DNA of 64,000 nucleotides from Paucibacter sp. PLA-PC-4. GTDB lineage: Bacteria; Pseudomonadota; Gammaproteobacteria; Burkholderiales; Burkholderiaceae_C. The translations under genes and the position numbers were made by a program. Positions 1 to 11,218 of the stretch are shown one piece after another; the stretch's first letter is position 1; each line of letters begins with the position of its first letter. The stretch lies in NCBI RefSeq assembly GCF_026241155.1, contig NZ_JAPFGP010000006.1:124001-188000 (forward strand). Direction: 5' to 3'. The notes beneath the pieces were generated by a model. The model was not told where the DNA came from. It saw nothing but the letters and a program-made list of their open reading frames with translations, and ran no database searches.

Positions 1-3000
1 CCAGCAACGCCGCATTGCCCCCGGCGGCGGCGGTATTGATCGTCAAGGTCTGCTCTGCCGCAAAGCGGTAGAGCTGGCCGACGCTGCAGGCTTCGAAGGC
101 GGTGATCAGCGGGAGGATAGCTCCGGGGCGTTCGGCCAGCTGGCGTTGGACCTCGCGGGCCAGCGCGGCGTCGGGCGTGGCCAGGCAGACGCCGGCGATG
201 CCGGGACTGGCGATCCAGGCGGTCTGACCCTCGTGGCCGATGAGTTGCACCAATCTCAGGTCCAGGCCGGTGCCGCTGAGCGCATGCAGCAGCTTCTCGG
301 CAAGGGGCCGGCTGTGCTCATCCACCAGCACGGCCAGCGCATTGCCGGCCAGCAGTGCACTGGCGACCACACCACTCAGGCCGCGCTGGCCGGCGCCGGC
401 AGCCAAGGCAACGAAGACGCCGCGGGCATGCTGGCGCAGCTCGTTGCTCTCGCCGGTGGGGCCCGGCAGCGTCTTGGGGTCCAGGTCTTGCTCGGCCTGC
501 TGAGCCAGCGCGGCGATCAGCGCGGCGCTGGCGGTGTCCAGGCCCGCGCCGGCGCGCTTGAGCAGCGCGGCGCGTTCGGCCACCGGACGCTCGCTCCAAT
601 GCGCCTGGGCCTGCTGCAGTGCGGCCAGCGCATCAGCGGGAACCGGTGCCGGGCCGCTACTGCCTGAAGTGGAGACGACCGCTGCGGACGATTCGAGGCC
701 GGCCTCGGCCACCGCGGCAAAGCGCTGCAGATAGTGCGGACCGCCGGCCTTGGGGCCGGTGCCGGACAGGCCCTCGCCGCCAAAGGGCTGGACGCCGACC
801 ACGGCGCCGATGATGTTGCGGTTCACATAGACATTGCCAATCTTGGCAAGGCTCGCAAGCCGCTGGGCGCGGCTGTCGATGCGGGTCTGAATACCCAAAG
901 TGAGACCAAAGCCCAGTGCGTTGATCTGCTCGATGACCGCATCCGGCTCGCCGCTCCAGCGCACCACATGCAGCACTGGGCCGAAGATCTCGGCGCCCAG
1001 TTGATCGATGCGGCCCAGCTCGAAGGCCACCGGCTGCACCAGGCGCGGCATGCTGTCGTGCACCGGCGCCTCGGCGATGAGTGTCGCCTCGCGCTTTAGG
1101 CGCTCGACATGGCGGCTGATGTTGGCGAAGGCCTCGTCGTCAATCACCGGGCCAACATCAGTGGCCAGATCGTCCGGCCGGCCGACCCACAGCTCGCGCA
1201 GCGCGCCGGCCAGCATCTCGATCAGGCCGTCGGCAATGCTCTCGTGCACGCACAACAGGCGCAGCGCCGAGCAGCGCTGGCCGGCCGAGCGGAAGGCGCT
1301 CTGCACGACGGCGTCGATGACCTGCTCGGGCAAGGCGGTCGAGTCGACCAGCATCGCGTTGATGCCACCGGTTTCGGCGATCAGCGGCACGATTTTGCCC
1401 GGCTTGGCGGCCAGCGTCTTGTTGATGATTTGCGCAACCTGGGTCGAGCCGGTGAAGCAGACACCGGCCGTCAGCGCATGGGCCACCAGCCCGGCGCCGA
1501 CGGTCTCACCGGCGCCGTGCAGCAGCACCAACGCATCGGCCGGCACGCCGGCGGCGTGCAGCAGCTCGACCAGCTTCAGCGCGACAAACGGGGTCTGCTC
1601 GGCGGGCTTGGCCGCCACCGTGTTGCCGGCCACCAGGGCCGCGACCACCTGGCCGGCAAAAATGGCCAGCGGGAAGTTCCAGGGGCTGATGCAGACGAAC
1701 ACGCCACGGCCGCTCAAAGGCGAAGGCTGGGCCTGTGCCTCGTCAGCGTAGTAGCGCAGGAAGTCGACCGCCTCGCGCACCTCGGCGATGCAGTCGCCGG
1801 CGGTCTTGTAGGCCTCCTTGACCAGCAGGCCGCTGAACTCGTGCAGCCGCGCATCAAGCGCATCGGCAGCTCGACGCAGGATGGCGGCGCGTTCGGCCAC
1901 CGGCGTGGCGTTCCAGGCTGGGAAGCCGGCCGCCAGGCCCTGCATTGCGGCCTCGACCTCGGCGGCCGAGGCCTCGGCCACCGGCGCGATGCGCGCAGCA
2001 GCAATCGCATCGACAAAGGGCTGGCGCTGGCCCGGCGCGGTCAGGTCGGCGCCGGTGGAGTTGGCGCGGCGGCTGCCGTACAGCGCCGCGGGCAGCGGCA
2101 GGGCGCCCTGGGCAGCCACCTGCTGTAGCGGCGAGCCCAAGAGCTCGGGGACCTGCACATTGACATCGGCCAGCTGGTGGACGAAGGAGCTGTTGGCACC
2201 GTTCTCCAGCAGGCGGCGCACCAGATAGGCCAGCAGATCGCGGTGCTCGCCGACCGGGGCGTAGACGCGGCAGGGGATGCTGCCGTCCTTCAAGACCTCA
2301 CGGTAGACGCCCTCGCCCATGCCATGAAGGCGCTGCATCTCGAACGGGGCCTTGGCCTTGCGCGCCATCTGCACGATGGCCGCGATGGTGCCGGCGTTAT
2401 GGCTGGCGAACTGCGGGTAGATCACACCGGCATGCGCGATCAGTGCCTGGGCGCAGGCCAGATAGGACACATCAGTGTGCTGCTTGTGCGTGAACACCGG
2501 GTAGGAGGCCAGGCCCTGCTCCTGGGCGCGCTTGATTTCGCCGTCCCAGTAGGCGCCCTTGACCAGGCGTACCATGAAGCGCAGCCCATGCTTGCGGGCA
2601 ATCGCCGCCACCTCGTTGACCACGTCCAGCGCACGGGTCTGGTAGGCCTGAACGGCCAGGCCAAAACCGCGCCACTGCGGGTAGTGGCCGGCGATGCGGG
2701 CCGCCAAGGTGTCCAGCACATCTAGCGAGAGCTCAAGGCGGTCGACCTCCTCGGCGTCGATGGTCAGATTGATATTGGCCTGAGCGGCCAGCTCGATGAG
2801 CTGCCAGACCCGCGGCAGCAACTCGGCGAAAACGCGCTCGCGCTGCAGCACCTCGTAGCGCGAGAACAGCGCGCTGAGCTTGATCGAAATGCCGTCGGCG
2901 GACTCCGGCGAGGCCGCCTTGGCGCCGGCGGCGATCGCCTTGATTGCACCGACGTAGGCAGCTTGGTAGCGGCGCGCGTCGCTCTCGGTGCGGGCGCCCT

Positions 3001-3586
3001 CGCCCAGCATGTCGTAAGAAAAGCGCAGCATCGGCTCGGCCTTGCGGGCGTCCGTCGCCTCGCCCATCGCCTCCTGGATATTGCGGCCCAGTACGAACTG
3101 CCGGCCCAGCAGCTGAATCGCGCGGACAGTGGCCGCGACCACGGTCTGCGCGCCCAGGCGGGTCAGCAGGCCGCCCTCGCCCTCGGCATTGGGCAGGAAC
3201 TTCTTGGACAAGGAGATGGCCGAGGCGGACAGGCTGGCCAGCATCTTGTGCGGGCCCTCCGACGCGCCATCAAACTGCCCCCGACCCAGTTGGTCGGCCG
3301 TCAGCGCAATCGCGGTCGGCACATCGGGCACGCGCAGCAGCGCCTCGGCCAGGCGCATCAGCGCCAGGCCCTCGCTGCTGGTGATCGGATACTCGCGCAG
3401 CAGTGATTCCATCGCCCAAAAGGGCGCGGGGTTGGCGCGCACCTGCTGCACCCAAGGGCCGGCGTGATTGATCACCGCCGGCCAGTCGAGGCTGACGCTG
3501 GCGGCCAGCGCGGTGACCACCGGGATCTCGGCGCGGTAGGGGTCGGGCAGACGGGCAACTTCGGTCGGTAGGGCAAAGGCGGTCAT
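1..3586 (-). CDS. putA: Bifunctional proline dehydrogenase / P5C dehydrogenase PutA (3' end outside window)
   Basis: Oxidises proline to glutamate through an FAD proline dehydrogenase and an NAD-dependent glutamate-semialdehyde dehydrogenase. I translated this frame from the reverse strand: 1195 codons are in the window and the stop lies beyond base 1. The PRODH part shows VKGAYWDGEIKRAQ, FASHNAGT and RRLLENGANSSFVHQ. The ALDH part shows SPWNFPLAIF, ETGGINAM and GQRCSALR with catalytic Cys near residue 772. An extra ALDH-like C-terminal domain follows and reaches NTAAAGGNA, so only a few residues are probably missing. The N-terminus starts directly in the helical domain and has no ribbon-helix-helix, so this is not the autoregulatory trifunctional form. 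The divergent Lrp gene is the likely regulator. Confidence 0.95.
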   Translation of the reverse strand, partial: MTAFALPTEVARLPDPYRAEIPVVTALAASVSLDWPAVINHAGPWVQQVRANPAPFWAMESLLREYPITSSEGLALMRLAEALLRVPDVPTAIALTADQLGRGQFDGASEGPHKMLASLSASAISLSKKFLPNAEGEGGLLTRLGAQTVVAATVRAIQLLGRQFVLGRNIQEAMGEATDARKAEPMLRFSYDMLGEGARTESDARRYQAAYVGAIKAIAAGAKAASPESADGISIKLSALFSRYEVLQRERVFAELLPRVWQLIELAAQANINLTIDAEEVDRLELSLDVLDTLAARIAGHYPQWRGFGLAVQAYQTRALDVVNEVAAIARKHGLRFMVRLVKGAYWDGEIKRAQEQGLASYPVFTHKQHTDVSYLACAQALIAHAGVIYPQFASHNAGTIAAIVQMARKAKAPFEMQRLHGMGEGVYREVLKDGSIPCRVYAPVGEHRDLLAYLVRRLLENGANSSFVHQLADVNVQVPELLGSPLQQVAAQGALPLPAALYGSRRANSTGADLTAPGQRQPFVDAIAAARIAPVAEASAAEVEAAMQGLAAGFPAWNATPVAERAAILRRAADALDARLHEFSGLLVKEAYKTAGDCIAEVREAVDFLRYYADEAQAQPSPLSGRGVFVCISPWNFPLAIFAGQVVAALVAGNTVAAKPAEQTPFVALKLVELLHAAGVPADALVLLHGAGETVGAGLVAHALTAGVCFTGSTQVAQIINKTLAAKPGKIVPLIAETGGINAMLVDSTALPEQVIDAVVQSAFRSAGQRCSALRLLCVHESIADGLIEMLAGALRELWVGRPDDLATDVGPVIDDEAFANISRHVERLKREATLIAEAPVHDSMPRLVQPVAFELGRIDQLGAEIFGPVLHVVRWSGEPDAVIEQINALGFGLTLGIQTRIDSRAQRLASLAKIGNVYVNRNIIGAVVGVQPFGGEGLSGTGPKAGGPHYLQRFAAVAEAGLESSAAVVSTSGSSGPAPVPADALAALQQAQAHWSERPVAERAALLKRAGAGLDTASAALIAALAQQAEQDLDPKTLPGPTGESNELRQHARGVFVALAAGAGQRGLSGVVASALLAGNALAVLVDEHSRPLAEKLLHALSGTGLDLRLVQLIGHEGQTAWIASPGIAGVCLATPDAALAREVQRQLAERPGAILPLITAFEACSVGQLYRFAAEQTLTINTAAAGGNAALL

Positions 3587-3686
3587 GACGGTCCCCAGAG
3601 TGGTGGAGCTAGTGAATGCCTGAACTTTATTGATCTCTCACATGGATTAAATTCGGAAGCAACGCACTTCATACGATAAAAATCCT
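3587..3686. promoter_or_regulatory. putA-lrp divergent intergenic region
   Basis: The 100 bp between the two divergent starts are clearly more AT-rich than the flanking genes, especially around 3625-3680. This is where both promoters and Lrp-type binding sites would be expected. I see no convincing -35/-10 pair or clean operator, only short inverted bits such as GAAG-N7-CTTC near 3656-3670. Confidence 0.4.
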
Positions 3687-4151
3687 GTGACCGACGAACT
3701 CGACAAGATCGACGCCCGCATTCTGCGCGCGCTGCAGGCCGATGGCCGCATCTCCAACCTGAAGCTGGCCGAGGCGGTGCACCTGTCGCCGACCGCGGTG
3801 CTGGAGCGTGTCAAGCGGCTGACCCGCGAGGGCTACATCCTCGGCTACGAGGCGCGGCTGAACCCGGCCAAGCTGGGGGCCAGCATGCTGGTCTTCATCG
3901 AGATCCTGCTGGACCGCACGGTGCACGATGTGATGGACAACTTCAAGGCCGCCGTCCAAGCCCGGCCCGAGATCATGGAATGCCATCTGGTGGCCGGCGG
4001 CTTCGACTACCTCTTGAAGACCCGGGTGGCAGATATGGGGCACTACCGCGAGTTCATCGGCAGCGTGATCTGGACCCTGCCGGGCGTGCGGGAAACCCGC
4101 ACCTATGCGGTGATGGAGGAGGTCAAGCACACGACTGCACTGCCGATCTGA
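3687..4151 (+). CDS. Lrp/AsnC family regulator, probable putA activator
   Basis: Leucine-responsive-type regulator of 154 residues, the usual family length. The N-terminal helix-turn-helix covers residues 5-55 (LDKIDARILRALQADGR, LSPTAVLERVKRL) and the C-terminal RAM ligand-binding domain covers about 65-150 (EIMECHLVAGGFDYLLK, RETRTYAVME). The start is a GTG. It is divergent from putA with 100 bp between. In alphaproteobacteria and related groups a PutR of this family activates putA in response to proline, and the missing DNA-binding domain in this PutA fits that arrangement. The specific role is inferred from context. Confidence 0.9.
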   Translation: MTDELDKIDARILRALQADGRISNLKLAEAVHLSPTAVLERVKRLTREGYILGYEARLNPAKLGASMLVFIEILLDRTVHDVMDNFKAAVQARPEIMECHLVAGGFDYLLKTRVADMGHYREFIGSVIWTLPGVRETRTYAVMEEVKHTTALPI

Positions 4152-4316
4152 GGCTCAAAGACGGTGAAAGGCGGGGTTTCAAGGTTTTTCGAAGCCCCCG
4201 GCGGAGGGTAGGAAGGCCACCCTCTCCCCCATCGCCCCCCCCTGCGTGTGATGGAAATGCGCCCAGCAGCAGACCACACTGAATCCATCGCCAGCCCGCA
4301 TCCCTCGGAGTCCACC

Positions 4317-4520
4317 ATGAAAGTCCAGGCCCGCCAGATCACCGCCGCCGCCCTACAAGCCGGCCAGGCCCTGATGGCCACGTTGTTGCCGGAGCCGGGT
4401 GCGCGCTGCGGCTGGTTCGACTCCAGCTTCGAGTTGAGCCAGGGTCTGGTGATCAGCGAGGAGGCAGACGAGGCGGTGCTGGCGCTGTGGTGCCAGCAAG
4501 GCGGTGCGGCGCTGCACTGA
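4317..4520 (+). CDS. Hypothetical 67-residue protein
   Basis: Small soluble protein starting MKVQARQITAAALQAG, with no signal peptide or membrane segment. An upstream in-frame ATG at 4248 exists, but the ATG at 4317 has GGAG seven bases ahead and is preferred. It has a single Cys-Gly-Trp-Phe patch in the middle and an acidic stretch near the C-terminus. Its last 68 bases overlap the 3' end of the PAP2 gene on the other strand. No family recognised. Confidence 0.55.
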   Translation: MKVQARQITAAALQAGQALMATLLPEPGARCGWFDSSFELSQGLVISEEADEAVLALWCQQGGAALH

Positions 4521-5181
4521 GCTTGGGCGGCATGCGGCGGCGATGCAGGTCCTGGCGGGTGTAGACCTGGGGCCGGCCCGACAGCTGCAAGGACAGCTCC
4601 ACCATCAGATCATGGCTGCGTGAGCGCGGCGCACTCAGCGGCAGGATCAGCAGGCCGGCGGCCAGTGCGGCCGGCAGCCATAGCGGCAGGGCCAGGCGCA
4701 AAGCCGGCGCGCAGCGCAGCGCCATGAAGCTGGCCAGCGCGCCGAGCGCGAAACCGCTCGCCGACTCCGAGGCTGAGTGAGCGTGTACTTCCAATCTGGA
4801 GTAGGCCACGAGCGCAGCCAGCACAAAGCTGGCGATCACGGCCAGCTTCTGCATAAGTTTGTCCCGACCCAGCAGTGCGACCCAGGCCAGCAGCGGAAAG
4901 CAGGCGGCGGCAAACATCGCATGGCCCGAGAACCCGGTGAAATCCCAGCGCGCCGACCCATGGCCCCAGCCCATGAACGCCACTTTGCTGAGCGCGGTCA
5001 GCCCGGCGACCAGGGCCAAGCCGGCCAGCCAGCGCAACGCCAGCCGCCCCTGACCGGCGCCCAGCCACAGCCACAGCATCGCAGCCAGCAGCAGCGGGAC
5101 AAGGATTTGCGCTTCGCCCAGGCGGGTCAGAAGCGCCCAGGTGGCGGCAGAGGGATCCGGGTTTTCCAGCATGGCCGGCAT
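4453..5181 (-). CDS. PAP2-family membrane phosphatase
   Basis: Integral membrane phosphatase of the type 2 phosphatidic acid phosphatase superfamily, which dephosphorylates lipid phosphates at the membrane. Several hydrophobic helices (residues 30-45, 51-68, 88-105, 112-128) surround the three family motifs: KVAFMGWG, FSGHAMFAAA (for PSGH) and SRLEVHAHSASE. The last normally reads SR...H..SD; here Glu replaces the Asp. The C-terminal 35 residues are basic and proline-rich, look unlike a membrane protein, and overlap the 67-residue gene on the other strand. Substrate unknown. Confidence 0.8.
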   Translation of the reverse strand: MPAMLENPDPSAATWALLTRLGEAQILVPLLLAAMLWLWLGAGQGRLALRWLAGLALVAGLTALSKVAFMGWGHGSARWDFTGFSGHAMFAAACFPLLAWVALLGRDKLMQKLAVIASFVLAALVAYSRLEVHAHSASESASGFALGALASFMALRCAPALRLALPLWLPAALAAGLLILPLSAPRSRSHDLMVELSLQLSGRPQVYTRQDLHRRRMPPKLSAAPHRLAGTTAPAPPRLPPR

Positions 5182-5205
5182 GCTACGCGATGAAGCGCTG
5201 GCCGA

Positions 5206-7455
5206 TCACGCCAGCTGCAGGCGGCGCACGGCCGGCTTGCGGTCCGGCTCGGGTGGTGGCGTGAAGCTGAAGTCCTCGGCCGGCATCGCGCGGCCGTAAA
5301 ACCAGCCCTGGGCCCAGTCACAGCCCTCGCGGCGCAGCCAGGCGGCCTGCTCGGCGGTCTCGACGCCCTCGGCCAGCACATCCAGGTTGAGACTGCGCGC
5401 CAGCACGATGACGGTGCGGGCAATCGCCGCCACATTGCTGTCAATGCCCAGTTCGGAGACAAAGCTGCGGTCGATCTTCAGGGTCTGCACCGGCATGCGC
5501 TTCAGATAGGACAGCGACGAGTAGCCGGTGCCGAAGTCGTCGATCGCGACCCGCACGCCGCGCTCGGTCAGCTGAGTCAGCAAAGCAATGGCCGCCTCCG
5601 CATCCTCCAGCAACAGGCTCTCTGTGACCTCCAGCTCCAGCGCCTGCGGCGGGCAGCCAGTCTCGGCCAGGATGAAATCGACGGTCTCGACGAAATCGGC
5701 CTGGCGCAGCTGGCGGGCCGAGACGTTCACCGCGATCTGCTGTGGCTTGCCCGGCTGGCCATGCCAGCGCGCGGCCTGGGCGCAGGCTTCCTGCAGCACC
5801 CAGCGGCCGATCGGGATGATCAGACCGGTGTCTTCGGCCAGTGGGATGAACTCGGCCGGCGAAATCGGGCCGCGGGTCGGATGGCGCCAGCGCAGCAAGG
5901 CTTCGGCGCCGATCAGCTCGCCGTCGGAGAGGCGCACCTGAGGCTGGTACTCGATGCGGAACTGCGCCGCCTCGTTGGCAAGGCGCAGCGCGTGGGTCAG
6001 CTCGAAGCGCTGCTGAACCGCCAGTGTCAGCTCGGGCCGGTAGGCCTGGACCGTGTTGCGCGCGCTCAGCTTGGCGCGGCACATCGCGGCCTCGGCATTG
6101 CGCAGCAGATCGTCCACCGTCGTGCCATCGGTCGGGAACAGCGCCAAGCCGATGCTGGCGCCCAAATTGAAACGCTGGGCGCCAACCATGATGGGCTCGT
6201 CCATCGACTGGATCAGCCGGTCGCCCAGGCGCATCGCGGTCTCCTCGTCGACCAAGCCCGAGAGCACGACGACGAACTCATCGGCGCCGACTCGGGCCAC
6301 CGAGTCGCTGGCCCGCACGACATTGATGAAGCGCTCGGCCGTGACCTTGATGACCTCGTCGCCGGCGGCGTGGCCGGCGATGTCGTTGACATCGCGGAAG
6401 CCGTCAAGATCGATGTAGAGCACGGCCACGCAGGTGTGGTCACGCTGGGCAATGCTGATCTGGCGCGTCACGCGGTCCCGCAGCAGGGCCAGATTGGGCA
6501 GGCCGGTCAGCCGGTCGTGCAAAGACTGGTGCAGCAGCTCGGCCTCGGTCTGCTTGATCTTGGAGATATCGGTCAGCACCAGCAGATGCTGCAGCGGGCT
6601 GGAGCTGCCGGGCTGCACCCGCACCAGCGTCGCCCAGACTGGCACTGGCTCCCCGTCGCGCCGGCGCAAGGTCAGCTCGCCGCACCACTTGCCCTCGCGC
6701 TCCAGCGCCTCGGTGAGCTGGGTCTGCAGGTCCGGCGCCTGTTCGCCGGGGCGCAGCGGCTGCGGCAGCCGGCCCAGCACCTCGCGCGAATCGAGGCCGC
6801 TGATCTGGAAGAAGGCCGGGTTGGCGTCGACCACCCGCACCTGGTCGTCGAGCAGCAAAATACCCTCGGCGCAATGCTCAAACACCATGGCCGCACGCTT
6901 GAGCTCGTCCAGCGCCAGTTGCAGCTCGGTCATATCGCGCGCCACGCCCAGCAGGCCCAGGGCCTGGCCGTCGGCCCGCACCGGCGCTTGCTGCATGTCC
7001 AGGCACAGGCGCACGCCGTCGGTGCCGCGCGCCCAGGCGCGTCCGCGCTCGGGCAGCGGCTCGGCCAGGTCGGCATCCCGCTTGCCCTGCAGCTGCGCCT
7101 CGCTGAGGCCGATCAGACGCTCGAACGCCGGGTTGCAGGCCTCATAGGCACCGCTGGCGTCCTTCAGATAGACCGCGTCGGGGATGGCATTGAGCAGGGC
7201 CGCCAGGCGGCTGCGCTCGCGGCGCGCGGTCACCAGCTCGGCTCGGCGCTGGCGCAGCCAGCGCCGCTGCTGCCAGACCAGGCCCAACGTCGCACCCATG
7301 GCCAGCGCGCCGACCACGCAGAAGGCACCCAGCCACAGCGTCGGGTCGCGCAGTCCGCTGGCCACGGCGGTGTCCGCCCAGGCGGCAGCCGCCGGCAGCG
7401 ACAGCAGCGCGAATCCAGCCAGCGGCCGGTGACGGCGACGGTTGATCAAGCTCAT
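5206..7455 (-). CDS. PAS-PAS-GGDEF-EAL c-di-GMP protein, probable phosphodiesterase
   Basis: Membrane-anchored c-di-GMP turnover protein of 749 residues. It has a signal-like hydrophobic segment at 12-28 and a membrane helix at about 40-62. Two PAS domains follow (about 82-180 and 187-300), then GGDEF (311-475) and EAL (485-735). The GGDEF signature reads GADEF at 390-394, so the second glycine of the active loop is changed, while the RxxD inhibitory site (RASD, 381-384) is kept. The EAL domain looks complete: EALLRW at 518, [29 protein letters not shown] and the LKIDRSFV motif. Likely a phosphodiesterase with a regulatory GGDEF domain. The activity split is inferred. Confidence 0.9.
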   Translation of the reverse strand: MSLINRRRHRPLAGFALLSLPAAAAWADTAVASGLRDPTLWLGAFCVVGALAMGATLGLVWQQRRWLRQRRAELVTARRERSRLAALLNAIPDAVYLKDASGAYEACNPAFERLIGLSEAQLQGKRDADLAEPLPERGRAWARGTDGVRLCLDMQQAPVRADGQALGLLGVARDMTELQLALDELKRAAMVFEHCAEGILLLDDQVRVVDANPAFFQISGLDSREVLGRLPQPLRPGEQAPDLQTQLTEALEREGKWCGELTLRRRDGEPVPVWATLVRVQPGSSSPLQHLLVLTDISKIKQTEAELLHQSLHDRLTGLPNLALLRDRVTRQISIAQRDHTCVAVLYIDLDGFRDVNDIAGHAAGDEVIKVTAERFINVVRASDSVARVGADEFVVVLSGLVDEETAMRLGDRLIQSMDEPIMVGAQRFNLGASIGLALFPTDGTTVDDLLRNAEAAMCRAKLSARNTVQAYRPELTLAVQQRFELTHALRLANEAAQFRIEYQPQVRLSDGELIGAEALLRWRHPTRGPISPAEFIPLAEDTGLIIPIGRWVLQEACAQAARWHGQPGKPQQIAVNVSARQLRQADFVETVDFILAETGCPPQALELEVTESLLLEDAEAAIALLTQLTERGVRVAIDDFGTGYSSLSYLKRMPVQTLKIDRSFVSELGIDSNVAAIARTVIVLARSLNLDVLAEGVETAEQAAWLRREGCDWAQGWFYGRAMPAEDFSFTPPPEPDRKPAVRRLQLA

Positions 7456-7523
7456 GGACGGACAGACCCTCGGTTCACGACATGCCGGCGCGACGCGGTG
7501 CCGGTGGTGACTGCTTTATGTGC

Positions 7524-7546
7524 CACAAGCGCTCGTGGCGCTTGTG
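7524..7546. repeat. 9-bp inverted repeat between fadH and the GGDEF-EAL gene
   Basis: CACAAGCGC and GCGCTTGTG are perfect arms around a 5-base loop (TCGTG). It lies downstream of the fadH stop and upstream of the next gene on the same strand. No T-run follows on the minus strand, so it is not a standard terminator. It could be an operator or a transcript-end stabiliser. Confidence 0.4.
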
Positions 7547-7606
7547 CCCTCATCATTCCCTGAGGCTGTCGGAAGTGTCTGCGCCCGGCTTGAGTCTGGC
7601 TAGGGT

Positions 7607-9691
<2,085 letters not shown>

Positions 9692-9808
9692 TCACGTCGG
9701 ATGACGCCTGGAATGGTAGCCCCAACACTTCTTCACACTCAGCAATACGAGGACAAAGCCCAGCAATGTCGGCCCGCTCCAATCGCGCCCAACAACAAGG
9801 AGTGAGAT

Positions 9809-11089
9809 ATGGTTTCGAGGCGCTTGATCATGGGTGTGGCAGTTTGCGCAGCAATGCTGGCGGCCTGCGGCGGCGGCGGCAGTGACGACGACAGCGGTAG
9901 CGCGCAGATCCGGCTGGTCAACGCCAGCAGTGCCTACAGCGCCTTGGACCTGACGGTCACCGACAGCAATGTTGCCACCGGCGTTGCCTACGGCGGCGCC
10001 AGCAGCTACGCCTCGGCCAAGGCGGGCGAAAGCGTCACCGCCTTGGTCAAGTCGGCCGGAAGCACCCTGAGCTCGCTCTACCCGACCCTGACCAAGGGCA
10101 ACCACTACAGCCTGATCGCCTATGGCTGGTCCGGCAATATGAAGAGCACGATTCTTCAGGAAGAAGAAGAGGCACCGGCCGAGAACTACAGCAAGCTGCT
10201 GGTGCTGAATTTGGCCGCCGATGCCGGCACGCTGGACGTCTATCTGACCCAGAACACCGACAGCCTGGACAACGCCTCGCCGACCATCAGCGCCATCGCC
10301 GGCGGCGGCAGCAGTGGCTACACCTCGGTGGCCAGCGGCACCTACCGGGTGCGCGTCACCGGAAGCGGCAAGAAGAGCGATCTTCGACTGGACATTCCCA
10401 GCATCACGCTGAGCAGCAAGCAGGTCGGCTCGCTGGTGATCACGCCCACACCCGGCGGCGTGCTGGTCAACAGCATACTGATGACGCAGCAGGGCAGCGT
10501 TGCCGCCCATGGCGCCACCAATGCGCGGGCCCGCGTTGTCGCGGCGGTGGCCGACGGCGCCCAGGTCAATGTCACACTGGCCGGCACCCCGCTGATGCCG
10601 ACTTCGATCGCACCCAATATCGGCGAATATCAGATCGTTGCCGCAGGTAGCCCCAACCTGCTGGTCAATGTCAACGGTCAGGCGCTGCCCGTGGCCACCC
10701 CGGCACTGACGGCGGGCAATGACTACACGGTGCTGGTCTGGGGCGAGCCGGGCGCGCCGCAGATCAGCGTGATCAGCGACGACAACCGCCTGCCGACCAC
10801 CAGCGGCACGGCCAAGTTCCGCATCATCAACGGTGTCGCGCGTCTGAACGCCGGCCTGACGATGACGCTGGACTACAGCGCCATTGCCAGCAACGTGCTG
10901 CCGGGCACGGCCTCGACGGTCGCCACGGTCAACAGCAGCGCCAGTTCCCTGCTCAATGTCGGTGCGCCGACCTCAGGCACCCCGGTCTACAGCGTCGCCA
11001 GCCTGCCGGTGCTGTCCGGCGGCATCTACACCGTCTTCATGATGGGCGGCGCCAACAATATCCAGGGCACCTTGCGCCGCGAGCGCTGA
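9809..11089 (+). CDS. DUF4397 repeat lipoprotein
   Basis: Exported lipoprotein: MVSRRLIMGVAVCAAMLAAC ends in a lipobox (LAAC, Cys20) followed by a Gly/Asp/Ser-rich linker. The mature part is beta-rich and repeats the DUF4397 theme of 'RLVNAS', 'DVYLT', 'YRVRVTGSG' and 'LVWGEPGAPQ' segments, with at least two copies (about residues 32-230 and 235-420). An AAGGAG ribosome site sits just before the start. It is single-gene and ends in a clear terminator. Probably an outer-membrane or surface lipoprotein of unknown role. Confidence 0.8.
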   Translation: MVSRRLIMGVAVCAAMLAACGGGGSDDDSGSAQIRLVNASSAYSALDLTVTDSNVATGVAYGGASSYASAKAGESVTALVKSAGSTLSSLYPTLTKGNHYSLIAYGWSGNMKSTILQEEEEAPAENYSKLLVLNLAADAGTLDVYLTQNTDSLDNASPTISAIAGGGSSGYTSVASGTYRVRVTGSGKKSDLRLDIPSITLSSKQVGSLVITPTPGGVLVNSILMTQQGSVAAHGATNARARVVAAVADGAQVNVTLAGTPLMPTSIAPNIGEYQIVAAGSPNLLVNVNGQALPVATPALTAGNDYTVLVWGEPGAPQISVISDDNRLPTTSGTAKFRIINGVARLNAGLTMTLDYSAIASNVLPGTASTVATVNSSASSLLNVGAPTSGTPVYSVASLPVLSGGIYTVFMMGGANNIQGTLRRER

Positions 11090-11121
11090 AACGCCGACCC
11101 CTCCCAGAGTTCCTCCCCTGT

Positions 11122-11159
11122 GACCCCGTCCAGCGCCCGGCGCTGCGGGGTCTTTTTTT
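11122..11159 (+). terminator. Rho-independent terminator after the DUF4397 gene
   Basis: GACCCCG at 11122-11128 pairs with CGGGGTC at 11146-11152. An inner CAGCG/CGCTG pair extends the stem, which is followed by seven T residues. It starts about 30 bases past the stop codon. Confidence 0.9.
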
Positions 11160-11218
11160 GCTCGCGCATGCCGCCAGGCGCACAAGCCCCGCGCAGGCCT
11201 GGTGCAAGATAACCGTCC

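Noticed and set aside
1109-2128. Long plus-strand open frames over 0.1-3.4 kb
   Set aside because: All are antisense to putA, whose proline dehydrogenase and aldehyde dehydrogenase motifs are unmistakable.
5761-7563. A 600-codon open frame on the plus strand
   Set aside because: It is the complement of the GGDEF-EAL gene, with Gln/Arg/Ala-rich low-complexity composition and no domain. The opposite strand has full motifs.
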